64,000 nt of DNA from CAWHJN01 sp963829705 (GTDB taxonomy: Bacteria; Bacteroidota; Rhodothermia; Rhodothermales; BA12): the NCBI GenBank assembly GCA_963829705.1, contig CAWHJN010000002.1, positions 223,304-287,303 on the forward strand, given 5' to 3'. Under the pieces are notes generated by a model, which saw only the letters and a program-made list of their open reading frames with translations, was not told the DNA's origin and made no database searches. Position numbers and translations under genes: made by a program. This document shows positions 51,442 through 59,953 of the stretch, piece after piece; positions within the stretch are counted from its first letter, which is position 1, and every line of letters starts with the position of its first letter.

Positions 51442-53529
51442 TTACGCTGCTACACCTTTGGAAGCGGAAATGATCTCTTCCGAGACCGACTTCGGCACTT
51501 CCTCATAATGATCGAACGTCATGCTGTAGAGCGCGCGGCCCTGCGTGATCGAGCGCATGTCGGTCGAATACCCGAACATGGCCGACAGCGGAACCTGCGC
51601 CTTGATGACCTGCGCGTCGTTGCGCTGACCCATCGACTGAATGCGGCCGCGGCGGCTGTTGAGGTCGCCGATCACGTCGCCCATGTATTCGTCAGGCGTG
51701 ATGACCTCGACGGCCATGACGGGCTCCATGATGACGGGCTGCGCGCGGCGCGACGCCTCACGGAACGCCATCCGGCCCGCGATCTCGAACGAGAGCTGGT
51801 CGGAGTCGACGTTGTGGAATTTGCCGTCGTACAACCGGGCCTTGATGCCTTCGATGGGATAGCCTGCGAGCGGCCCCTGGTCGAGCGCGCTTTCGATGCC
51901 TTTCTGCACCGAGGGAATGAACTCCTTCGGAATCGAGCCGCCCGTGATGCCGTTCTCGAACTCGAAGCCGACGCCCGTTTCGTTGGGGCCGATCTCGACG
52001 TAGATCTCAGCAAACTGGCCACGACCACCCGACTGCTTCTTGTGCGTGTAGTGCTCGTCCACCATCGTGCGAATGGCCTCGCGATACGCCACCTGCGGCT
52101 TGCCCACGTTGGCCTCGACCTTGAACTCGCGCTTGAGGCGGTCGACGATGATTTCGAGGTGCAACTCGCCCATGCCGGCGATGATCGTCTGGCCCGTCTC
52201 TTCGTCGGTGTTGACCTTGAACGTTGGGTCTTCCTCGGCGAGCTTCTGGAGGCCTGTCCCCAGCTTGTCGAGGTCGGCCTTCGTCTTGGGCTCGATGGCG
52301 ATGCGGATGACCGGCTCAGGGAAGTCCATCGACTCGAGCTGAATCGGGTGGTCCGGGTCGCACATCGTGTCGCCCGTCTTGAAGTCTTTCAAGCCGACGG
52401 CGGCAGCGATGTCACCCGCGCGTACCTGGTCAATGTCCTCGCGCGTGTTGGCGTGCATGAACAGGATGCGCCCGACGCGCTCCTTGCGCTCGGTGGTGGC
52501 GTTGAGCACCTGCGAGCCTTTGTTGAGCGTGCCCGAGTAGACGCGGAAAAACGTCAGCTTGCCGACGTACGGGTCGGTCATGATCTTGAACGCAACGGCG
52601 GCCAGCGGGCCGTCGGGGTCGGGCGTGCGCACGACTTCACGGTCGGTGCGCGGCACGAGACCCGTAACGGGCGGCACGTCGTTGGGCGAGGGCAGGTAGT
52701 CGAGCACGGCATCGAGCAAGCGCTGCACGCCCTTGTTCTTGAACGCCGAGCCGAGGAACACCGGGGTGATCGACATCGACAGGACGGCCTTGCGGACGGT
52801 CTCCTGAATTTCCTCGACGGAGATGGCCTCGCCTTCGAGGTACTTCATCATCAGCTCGTCGTTGTGATCCGAGATCGCTTCGAGCAGGTTGATGCGCCAG
52901 TGGCGGGCGTCCTTCTTGAGGTCTTCGGGGATCTCGAGCTCGTCCCACTCCATGCCCTGCGCCTCATCGTGCCAGATGATGGCCTTGTTGAGCACGAGGT
53001 CGATCACGCCGCGGAACATCTCGCCTTCGCCGATGGGAATCTGGAGCGGCACGGCGTTGGCCTTGAGCCGGTCCTTCATCTGCTGCACGGCGGCGAAGAA
53101 GTCCGCGCCGGTGCGGTCCATCTTGTTGACGAACGCGATGCGCGGCACGTGGTACTTGTCCATCTGCCGCCACACGGTCTCCGACTGCGGCTCGACGCCA
53201 CCTACGGAGCAGAACAGCGCTACCGCACCGTCGAGCACACGCAGCGCGCGCTCCACCTCGACGGTAAAGTCGACGTGCCCGGGCGTATCGATGATGTTGA
53301 TGCGGTGGTCTTTCCAGAAGCACGTCGTGGCCGCACTCGTGATGGTGATGCCGCGTTCTTTCTCCTGCTCCATCCAGTCCATCGTGGCACCGCCTTCATG
53401 GACTTCGCCCATGCGGTGCAACTTGCCGGTGTAGAACAGGATGCGCTCGGTCGTGGTCGTCTTCCCGGCGTCGATGTGAGCCGAGATGCCGATGTTGCGC
53501 GTTTTATCGAGGGAAAACAGATCCGCCAT
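51442..53529 (-). CDS. fusA: Translation elongation factor G
   Basis: A 695-residue EF-G: G1 SAHIDAGKTTTTERILFYTG, G3 DTPGHVDFTVEVERALRVLD and G4 NKMDRTGADF. Domain IV has YTHKKQSGGRGQFAEIYVEI and domain V APLSAMFGYSTDMRSITQGR-like sequence (VPLSAMFGYSTDMRSITQGR). It drives translocation. It is 20 bp after rpsG in the str operon. Confidence 0.98.
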   Translation of the reverse strand: MADLFSLDKTRNIGISAHIDAGKTTTTERILFYTGKLHRMGEVHEGGATMDWMEQEKERGITITSAATTCFWKDHRINIIDTPGHVDFTVEVERALRVLDGAVALFCSVGGVEPQSETVWRQMDKYHVPRIAFVNKMDRTGADFFAAVQQMKDRLKANAVPLQIPIGEGEMFRGVIDLVLNKAIIWHDEAQGMEWDELEIPEDLKKDARHWRINLLEAISDHNDELMMKYLEGEAISVEEIQETVRKAVLSMSITPVFLGSAFKNKGVQRLLDAVLDYLPSPNDVPPVTGLVPRTDREVVRTPDPDGPLAAVAFKIMTDPYVGKLTFFRVYSGTLNKGSQVLNATTERKERVGRILFMHANTREDIDQVRAGDIAAAVGLKDFKTGDTMCDPDHPIQLESMDFPEPVIRIAIEPKTKADLDKLGTGLQKLAEEDPTFKVNTDEETGQTIIAGMGELHLEIIVDRLKREFKVEANVGKPQVAYREAIRTMVDEHYTHKKQSGGRGQFAEIYVEIGPNETGVGFEFENGITGGSIPKEFIPSVQKGIESALDQGPLAGYPIEGIKARLYDGKFHNVDSDQLSFEIAGRMAFREASRRAQPVIMEPVMAVEVITPDEYMGDVIGDLNSRRGRIQSMGQRNDAQVIKAQVPLSAMFGYSTDMRSITQGRALYSMTFDHYEEVPKSVSEEIISASKGVAA

Positions 53530-53549
53530 AGGGGTAGATAATGACCGCT

Positions 53550-54020
53550 TTAGAAGCGGCTGAAATGCGAAAAGGCTTTGTTGGCCTCGGCCATGCGGTG
53601 CGTGTCGTCTTTCTTCTTGACGGCACCACCTTCGCCGCGGGCGGCGGCCTGAAGCTCGGCCGACATGCGGGCGGCCATGCTCTTGTCGTTGCGGGCGCGG
53701 GCGTACTGGATGAGCCAGCGGAAGGCCAGCGCGGTACGGCGCTCGGGGCGCACTTCGATGGGCACCTGGTAGGTGGCCCCACCGACGCGGCGGCTCTTCA
53801 CTTCGACGAGCGGAGCGACGTTGTTGACGGCTTTCTTGAACACCTCGACGCCCTCTTCGCCTGTGCGCTGCTGCGCGATATCGAAGGCATCGTAGACGAT
53901 GCGCTGGGCCGTGCTCTTCTTGCCGCTCTGCATGATGCTGTTGACAAACTGCGCCACGAGCACGTCGTCGTACAACGGGTCGGGGGCGGGGATGCGTTTG
54001 TCGGCGCTCTTTCTACGCAT
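53550..54020 (-). CDS. rpsG: 30S ribosomal protein S7
   Basis: A 156-residue S7: MRRKSADKRIPAPDPLYDDV, FVNSIMQSGKKSTAQRIVYD, VNNVAPLVEVKSRRVGGATY and RWLIQYARARNDKSMAARMS. It nucleates the small-subunit head. 42 bp after rpsL. Confidence 0.97.
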   Translation of the reverse strand: MRRKSADKRIPAPDPLYDDVLVAQFVNSIMQSGKKSTAQRIVYDAFDIAQQRTGEEGVEVFKKAVNNVAPLVEVKSRRVGGATYQVPIEVRPERRTALAFRWLIQYARARNDKSMAARMSAELQAAARGEGGAVKKKDDTHRMAEANKAFSHFSRF

Positions 54021-54062
54021 GGATATAAACCGGAGAGATAGATAAAATCAGGACGAAACCGC

Positions 54063-54437
54063 TCACTTGCGGGGGCGCTTGGCGCCGTACTTCGAGCGCG
54101 ACTTGAGGCGTCCGTTGACACCCGCCGAGTCGAGCGCACCGCGCACGATGTGGTACTTCACACCCGGCAGGTCTTTCACACGCCCGCCGCGCACGAGCAC
54201 GATGGAGTGCTCCTGCAGGTTGTGCCCTTCGCCGGGGATGTACGCGATGACCTCGATGCCGTTGGTCAGGCGCACCTTGGCGACCTTGCGAAGCGCCGAG
54301 TTCGGCTTCTTCGGCGTCGTGGTGTACACGCGGGTACACACCCCACGGCGCTGCGGGTTGGACTGCAACGCGGGCGACTTGGTCTTCTGCGTCTTCGGGT
54401 GGCGTCCTTTGCGGACGAGCTGCTGAATCGTGGGCAC
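54063..54437 (-). CDS. rpsL: 30S ribosomal protein S12
   Basis: A 124-residue S12 started at GTG: VPTIQQLVRKGRHPKTQKTK. The decoding loops are wild-type in form (TTTPKKPNSALRK and GGRVKDLPGVKYH), where streptomycin resistance changes would fall. The longer in-frame region upstream lacks S12 likeness. First gene of the str operon; a hairpin with T-tract lies 33 bp before it. Confidence 0.97.
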   Translation of the reverse strand: MPTIQQLVRKGRHPKTQKTKSPALQSNPQRRGVCTRVYTTTPKKPNSALRKVAKVRLTNGIEVIAYIPGEGHNLQEHSIVLVRGGRVKDLPGVKYHIVRGALDSAGVNGRLKSRSKYGAKRPRK

Positions 54438-54465
54438 GGTAGAATAGAGGATGTGCGTAGGACAC

Positions 54466-54492
54466 AAAAGGCGATGCCGCAGTGGCACCGCC
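54466..54492 (-). promoter_or_regulatory. Leader hairpin with T-tract before rpsL
   Basis: On the minus strand GGCGGTGCC (54492-54484), loop ACTGC, GGCATCGCC (54478-54470) make a 9-bp stem with one G-U pair, followed by TTTT (54469-54466). It is only about 30 bp from the rpsL start and about 24 bp after the ftsH terminator. It may be an attenuator in the str leader or a second terminator in tandem. Confidence 0.5.
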
Positions 54493-54515
54493 CGTGTTGG
54501 CATAGCAACGCAATG

Positions 54516-54539
54516 TAAAAACCAACCCCCTCGGGGGTT
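54516..54539 (-). terminator. Terminator after ftsH
   Basis: On the minus strand AACCCCC-GA-GGGGGTT is followed by GGTTTTT. It lies 48 bp after the ftsH stop and separates ftsH from the str operon. Confidence 0.7.
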
Positions 54540-54586
54540 CGCGGACTTCGGCTAAGAAATGATAAATAGACAGTTTTGCGGAGCGG

Positions 54587-56623
54587 TCAGCTTTCGCCTC
54601 CGGCCGCGTCGCCCGTCTGCGCCTCGGGCACCCCGTCGATGCTGCCATCGCCTGCGATGACGTACTCGCCGTAGGGTCGCGCGCCGAGGATTTCGAGCAG
54701 GTCTTTGGGGCCGAGGACTTCTTTCTCCAGGAGTGCCTGTGCCATCTCTTCCACCTTGTCTCGCTTCTCGGACAGGAGCGCGTGGGCCCGCACCCGCACA
54801 TCGTCGATGATGCGCTTGACCTCGTGGTCGATGGTTTCAGCGGTTTTCTCGGAGTACGGCTTTTCGAAGACAGGCTCGTTGGCCTTGCCGGACACATTGA
54901 AGCTCACGTCGCCCACCTTCTCGCTCATGCCATAATCGACGACCATCGCGTAGGCCAGCCGCGTGATGCGCTCCAAGTCGTTCTGCGCGCCGGTGGAGAG
55001 GTGGCCGAAAACGATCTGCTCGGCTACGCGCCCGCCGATCATCATCGTCATGCGGTCGATGAAGGCGTCGCGTGTGGTGATGTAGCGCTCGTCGGGCAGG
55101 TACTGCGCGAAGCCGAGCGCGGCGAGGCCGCGCGGCACGATGGAGACCTTGACGACAGGGTCGGTGTGTTCGAGAAACCACCCTGCGATGGCGTGCCCGG
55201 CCTCGTGATACGCCACGATGCGCTTTTCTTTCGGGGAGATGAGCTTGTTTTTCTTCTCCAGCCCGCCGATGACACGGTCGATGGCGGCCTCGAAGTCCTC
55301 CATCTCGACGGATTCCTTATCGCGGCGCGCGGCCAGCAGGGCGGCTTCGTTGCACACGTTGGCGATCTCGGCCCCGGCGAAGCCCGGCGTCTGGCTCGCC
55401 AGCACCTCCAGGCTCACGTCGCCGCCGAGGATGAGGTTGCGCGTGTGAACGTTGAAGATCTCGGCGCGCTCCTTTCGATCAGGGCGGTCGATGAGGATCT
55501 GCCGGTCGAAGCGGCCCGGACGCAGGAGCGCGTTGTCGAGCACATCAGGCCGGTTGGTGGCGGCCATGATGATGACGCCCTTGTCCGTGTTGAAGCCGTC
55601 CATCTCGACGAGCAGCTGGTTGAGCGTGTTCTCGCGCTCGTCGTTCGAGCCCATCATCATGCCCTTGCCACGCGAGCGACCAATGGCGTCGATCTCGTCG
55701 ATGAAGATGATGCAAGGGGCTTTCTCTTTCGCCTGTCGGAACAGGTCGCGCACACGCGCTGCGCCGACGCCGACGAACATCTCGACAAAGTCGGAGCCCG
55801 AGAGCGAGAAGAACGGCGTGCCGGCCTCGCCCGCGACGGCTTTGGCGAGCAGCGTCTTGCCCGTTCCCGGAGGCCCCACGAGCAGCACGCCTTTGGGCAG
55901 CTTGCCACCGAGCCGAGTGAACTTCTTGGGGTTCTTGAGAAACTCGACGACCTCGACGACCTCGTCTTTGGCTTCCGACAGCCCGGCGACGTCCTTGAAG
56001 GTGATCTTCTGATCTCCCATCGCGTCGAACAGCACGGCCTTGTTCTTGCCGATGTTGAGCACCTGCGAGCCCGGATTCATGCGGCGCAGCACGAAGATCC
56101 ACAGGCCGACGATGATGAGCAGCGGCAGCACCCACGCAAGCATCCCGCCAAGCATATTCTCTTCCTGCCGCGCAGTGAAGACGACCGCCGAGAGGTCGGA
56201 CGAATCGGCCTCGGCGTTGTAGTCGCGCAGGAAATCGGTGAGGTCGTGGTCGGCAGGTTTCGTCGAGACGAAGGCGCGGGGCTCGGCGGTCTCGCGGTTG
56301 AACAGATCCTGCCGCGGCGGTTCGACCTCGACCTCGCCCGCATCGACGGCACCCTGGGTGTAAACGCCCTTGACCTGCACGTCGTTGACGATCTCGACCT
56401 TCTCGACGTAGCCCTTCTGGACTTCATCGAGAAACTGGCTGTAGGGCACCGTGGTGGAGCGCTGGCCGCCCCAGAACACGAAGAAGTGGGCGATGATGGC
56501 CACCAGCAACGCGAGGTACAACCAGAAGGTGAACCTGGGGCGACGCTCGGGCGTGCGCGCCCCTCCACGGGGCGACTCGACGGGGCGTTCGGGTTTGGGG
56601 GCGTTGCGCTCGTCCAGCGCCAT
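54587..56623 (-). CDS. ftsH: ATP-dependent zinc metalloprotease FtsH
   Basis: A 678-residue membrane protease. Two helices (about 31-53, WLYLALLVAIIAHFFVFW, and about 160-178, AWVLPLLIIVGLWIFVL) flank a periplasmic domain. The AAA+ module has Walker A VGPPGTGKTLLAKAVAG, Walker B IIFIDEIDAI and the second region of homology NRPDVLDNALLRPGRFDRQI. The M41 domain has HEAGHAIAG and the third zinc ligand further on. It degrades misfolded membrane proteins and some regulators. It has its own terminator and lies upstream of the str operon. Confidence 0.97.
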   Translation of the reverse strand: MALDERNAPKPERPVESPRGGARTPERRPRFTFWLYLALLVAIIAHFFVFWGGQRSTTVPYSQFLDEVQKGYVEKVEIVNDVQVKGVYTQGAVDAGEVEVEPPRQDLFNRETAEPRAFVSTKPADHDLTDFLRDYNAEADSSDLSAVVFTARQEENMLGGMLAWVLPLLIIVGLWIFVLRRMNPGSQVLNIGKNKAVLFDAMGDQKITFKDVAGLSEAKDEVVEVVEFLKNPKKFTRLGGKLPKGVLLVGPPGTGKTLLAKAVAGEAGTPFFSLSGSDFVEMFVGVGAARVRDLFRQAKEKAPCIIFIDEIDAIGRSRGKGMMMGSNDERENTLNQLLVEMDGFNTDKGVIIMAATNRPDVLDNALLRPGRFDRQILIDRPDRKERAEIFNVHTRNLILGGDVSLEVLASQTPGFAGAEIANVCNEAALLAARRDKESVEMEDFEAAIDRVIGGLEKKNKLISPKEKRIVAYHEAGHAIAGWFLEHTDPVVKVSIVPRGLAALGFAQYLPDERYITTRDAFIDRMTMMIGGRVAEQIVFGHLSTGAQNDLERITRLAYAMVVDYGMSEKVGDVSFNVSGKANEPVFEKPYSEKTAETIDHEVKRIIDDVRVRAHALLSEKRDKVEEMAQALLEKEVLGPKDLLEILGARPYGEYVIAGDGSIDGVPEAQTGDAAGGES

Positions 56624-56776
56624 AACACAGAGCTATATCAATCCAGAGAGGGCAGCCAGCGGATGCGCCGTACTGCAAGCGCACCGGGTGGAGAACCGTA
56701 TAACCGACCGTCTCCCAGCGCACGCCGAACGGCCCGAACCGTACCGTGAAGAGCCTTGTTCCTCGCTCGAAGAGGG

Positions 56777-59749
56777 CTACGGCTGCCTGAACACGCGCGT
56801 ATCGGGCGGCACGAGGCCGTGCAGCGTCAGCAGCGCCTGATGGGCTTCAGGGGAGGAGGCGAACTGCCCCACGCTTACGCGAAAGATCACGATGCCTTCG
56901 TCGGTCGCACCTTCGAAGACACCCACGCGAAAGCCCTGCTGGCGGTACCCGTCCGCGATCAACTCAGCGTCCGGCAGTGTGTCCGCCGAACCGACGACGA
57001 GGGTAAATCCGGCTCCAGCGTCGACGGGGTCAGGGCCGTAGAGAGCAGGGTCCGAGCGGTCGGGCGCGGGCGGCGCCAGCGTGTCTGCGGGGGGCGATGG
57101 GGCGGTGTCTTCCTCCAGCGGCGTGGGCATTTCGAGGCCCTGGCGGCGCGGCGCGCGAACATCCCGTTCTATTTCGCCGGGCAGCGCGACATCGGTTTTG
57201 AGCGTATCGGGGCGTTCTTCGCGAGGCGGACCGGCCTCCCACGCGTCCTCGGCAGGTGGGCCCTCAGCGGTGGAATCGGGAGGAGACGCCGTGGCCTGGC
57301 GCGCGGCCTGTTCCTCGGCCAGCGTGGCGGCCAGCGCCTGCGCTTTCTGCGCGTACGGCGTGCCGCGATACGCCTCCACGACATGCTGAAACAGGTCGAG
57401 CACGGTGACGCGCGGCAGCGCGAGGCGGTCGACGGGGGATGCGGCTTCGAGGCTGTCGCGCGCTGTCGTGTTCAGGTTGGTAGAATCCGGGAGGCTAGGC
57501 AACGCGCTGGAATCCGGTGCGAGAGCCAGCAGCGTGTCGGTGGGCACGAGCAAGCCAGCCTCGACGAGCCGCTCGGAATCGGCGGGCAGCGGCGTTTCGA
57601 GCACGTCGAGGCTGTCTTCGCGTGCCCATTCGAGGAACAACGCGCCTGCGGCGTAGAGCGCCTGCGGGGCCGTGGTGGTGCTCGGGTAGCGAGCGGGCAG
57701 CGCCAGCAGGCTGTCGAAAGCGGTGGGGTAGGCGCCGGCCAGCCACTGCGACCGCGCCCGTTCGTAGGCCGCCTGCGCCACGGCGGACGAATCGAGCACA
57801 GCGGCTTCGGTGAGGCCCAGCCGCTCACGGATGCGCCCGGCAAAGTCGGAGCCGGGGTATTTCTGGAGCGTCTCGCGGTAGAGCGCCTCCGAGGCGAGCG
57901 TGTCGCCGAGCGCCTGCTGCACCTCGGCCAGCGCGTAGTAGGCACGCGGAGCCACGCGCTCCTCCCCGTCCTCGTCGATCACCGTGCGGTACCACGCCGC
58001 CGCCGAGTCGGGCCGGTTCATGTTGAGAAAGAGAACGTTGGCGAGCTGGTAGCGGGCCTCGGCCCGTCGCCGCCGCATGGCCACCTGCGTCTCGACGGTG
58101 CGCGGAATGGGGGTCAGGTCGATCTGCGGCAGCACGGTTTCGGAGGCCGTCGCCCCGACGCCTTCGGGTGAGGCGCGCTCGTCGAGCGATGCTTCCAGTT
58201 CGACGCGCTCGGTGCCGGAGATCGACGCGCCGCGCCGCCAGTTGTCGACGAGGGGGCGGTCGCCCCACACTTCGGCAAAGGCATTCCTGTTGTCGCGCAC
58301 CCGCACGGGGTCGCGGAAGGCGAGGAAGCCCGTCTCGGCACCTCCCGCACCGGGCTGCGGTGCCACGTTGCGCGCCGCCCCCTGCTGGCCCGTGCCACCG
58401 CTGAAGGCGCGCTGGGCATTGAGTTTCTCCAACTCACGGGCCTCGTCGGCCAGCACGCGGGCGCGGGCCTCGCGGATGGAACGGATGCGGGCAGCGAAGG
58501 CATCGGGGGGCAGCGCGCCCAGTTCGAGCAGCGAATCGGCCTCCTGGATGGCGAGCATCGCGCTCCGGAATGACGCGAAGGTGGCCTTGAGTTCAGGCGC
58601 GTCCTGGATGGCCTCGGCCGTGAGGCGTTCCTCGCGGCTACCTGCCGACTGCTGCGGCCTCGGCAGCGCCGTGGCAGCGGTGTCGAAGTGCGCCGCCGCC
58701 ATGAAATAATCGACGTAGACGTCGCGGTAGAGCGTGCCGAGTGCATAGTGGATGCGCCCGCGCAGCCCGCTGATGTCGCCGTCGCCGCCGTAGAGCACGT
58801 CGTCGTAGACGCGGAAGGCCTCGTCGGGGCGGTTGGAGGCTTGCAGGATGCGCCCACGCACGTAGCGCAGTTCGTTGCGGAATTCGTAGTTCTTGCCGTC
58901 GCGTTCCATGCGGCGCAGCTTTTCGAGCGCATCGGCGGCGTCGAAGTGCTCGCCCCCGACGCGGATGCCACTCAGTTCGGCGGCGTAGCGCAGGTCGTAG
59001 GTCGGGTTGAACCTCTCGACGCGCTCGTAGGCCTCGGCGGCGGCGGCGTACTCGCCCCGTGTTTCCTCGACCTGCCCGAGCAGGAAGTACGCACGGGCAC
59101 GCAGATCGCGGTCGCGCACGGCCTCGATGCCGTCGCGCAGCGCCACGGCGGCCTCGTCCCACGCACCCTGCTGTACGTACAGATCGGCCTGGACGAGCAG
59201 GTACTCCCCTCTCCACCGCCGCGGGATGTCGTCGAGCGCGAGCGTCTCGTCCAGAAACGGCTGCGCACGGTCGTAGGCTTCGTTGGCGACGAGCGTGCGG
59301 GCCAGCCAGAAGCGGGTTTCGAACTCCAGCGGCGAGCGGCGCCCCTCCTCCTCGGCGAGCGTGTAGACGATCTCGCGGAATTTCTGCTCCGCGCCCACGT
59401 ACTGCCCGGTGTAGAAATACGACTTGCCGATGAGCAGCAGCGCGTCATCGGCCCACTTCGACTCCGGGTGCTCGCGCAGCACATCGGCGGATTTGACGAT
59501 GGCTTTTTCGAACGGCGCGTTGTTGCCTTTGCCGGGCGCGGGGAAAAGGTCGAGGTAGCGCGTCCGGTCGAGCAGCGTTTCCTGGCGAGGCTTGAGCGCC
59601 CGCACGCCTTCGTCGAAGCTGGCCTGCGCGTTGTAGAACGCATTGTAGTAGGCCGTAAAGTTGTCCACCCTGCGGCCCACGAACGAGTTGGACGAGCAGC
59701 CCACGAGCAGCAGGCTCCCCACGCCGATCAGAAATACAAGACGACGCAT
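56777..59749 (-). CDS. TPR lipoprotein with SPOR domain, PorW/SprE-like (T9SS-associated) candidate
   Basis: From MRRLVFLIGVGSLLLVGCSS the protein is 990 residues, lipidated at Cys18. The start of the mature part, SFVGRRVDNFTAYYNAFYNAQ, resembles SprE/PorW, the TPR lipoprotein of the type IX secretion system. Many TPR-like helical repeats follow (WADDALLLIGKSYFYTGQYV, ALRDGIEAVRDRDLRARAYF, APRAYYALAEVQQALGDTLA, TAPQALYAAGALFLEWARED). A Pro/Asp-rich linker leads to a C-terminal SPOR domain at about 915-988 (GFTLVVGSADTLPDAELIAD ... VSVGQFASSPEAHQALLTLH), which binds peptidoglycan in other proteins. The PorW assignment is inferred from the N-terminal likeness and TPR content, and fits the T9SS substrates in the window. 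Confidence 0.7.
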   Translation of the reverse strand: MRRLVFLIGVGSLLLVGCSSNSFVGRRVDNFTAYYNAFYNAQASFDEGVRALKPRQETLLDRTRYLDLFPAPGKGNNAPFEKAIVKSADVLREHPESKWADDALLLIGKSYFYTGQYVGAEQKFREIVYTLAEEEGRRSPLEFETRFWLARTLVANEAYDRAQPFLDETLALDDIPRRWRGEYLLVQADLYVQQGAWDEAAVALRDGIEAVRDRDLRARAYFLLGQVEETRGEYAAAAEAYERVERFNPTYDLRYAAELSGIRVGGEHFDAADALEKLRRMERDGKNYEFRNELRYVRGRILQASNRPDEAFRVYDDVLYGGDGDISGLRGRIHYALGTLYRDVYVDYFMAAAHFDTAATALPRPQQSAGSREERLTAEAIQDAPELKATFASFRSAMLAIQEADSLLELGALPPDAFAARIRSIREARARVLADEARELEKLNAQRAFSGGTGQQGAARNVAPQPGAGGAETGFLAFRDPVRVRDNRNAFAEVWGDRPLVDNWRRGASISGTERVELEASLDERASPEGVGATASETVLPQIDLTPIPRTVETQVAMRRRRAEARYQLANVLFLNMNRPDSAAAWYRTVIDEDGEERVAPRAYYALAEVQQALGDTLASEALYRETLQKYPGSDFAGRIRERLGLTEAAVLDSSAVAQAAYERARSQWLAGAYPTAFDSLLALPARYPSTTTAPQALYAAGALFLEWAREDSLDVLETPLPADSERLVEAGLLVPTDTLLALAPDSSALPSLPDSTNLNTTARDSLEAASPVDRLALPRVTVLDLFQHVVEAYRGTPYAQKAQALAATLAEEQAARQATASPPDSTAEGPPAEDAWEAGPPREERPDTLKTDVALPGEIERDVRAPRRQGLEMPTPLEEDTAPSPPADTLAPPAPDRSDPALYGPDPVDAGAGFTLVVGSADTLPDAELIADGYRQQGFRVGVFEGATDEGIVIFRVSVGQFASSPEAHQALLTLHGLVPPDTRVFRQP

Positions 59750-59953
59750 CACGCGGCAAACGCTGAGTAAAAGGAAAACAGGCGTAGCGAGGCGTCGATA
59801 ACGTACAGGATGGGGAGCGAGAAAATACAAGGTTTCGGATGCCGCACCGTGCGACACGCATCGCAAGAGGCGCAATGTAGTGCGCCCCTATTTCCAACTT
59901 CTGCGCCGGGTCCGGCACGCTGCGCCCTTCTGAAATTCCACCTCCGACCTTCC
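59750..59953. repeat. Spacer with pyrimidine repeat and GGCGCA motif
   Basis: This 204-bp gap holds AGTGCGCCCCTATTTCC and then TGAAATTCCACCTCCGACCT just after the pyk stop. These are the dispersed GGGGCGCA motif and a pyrimidine-arm repeat of the types seen elsewhere. No gene is seen. Confidence 0.4.
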
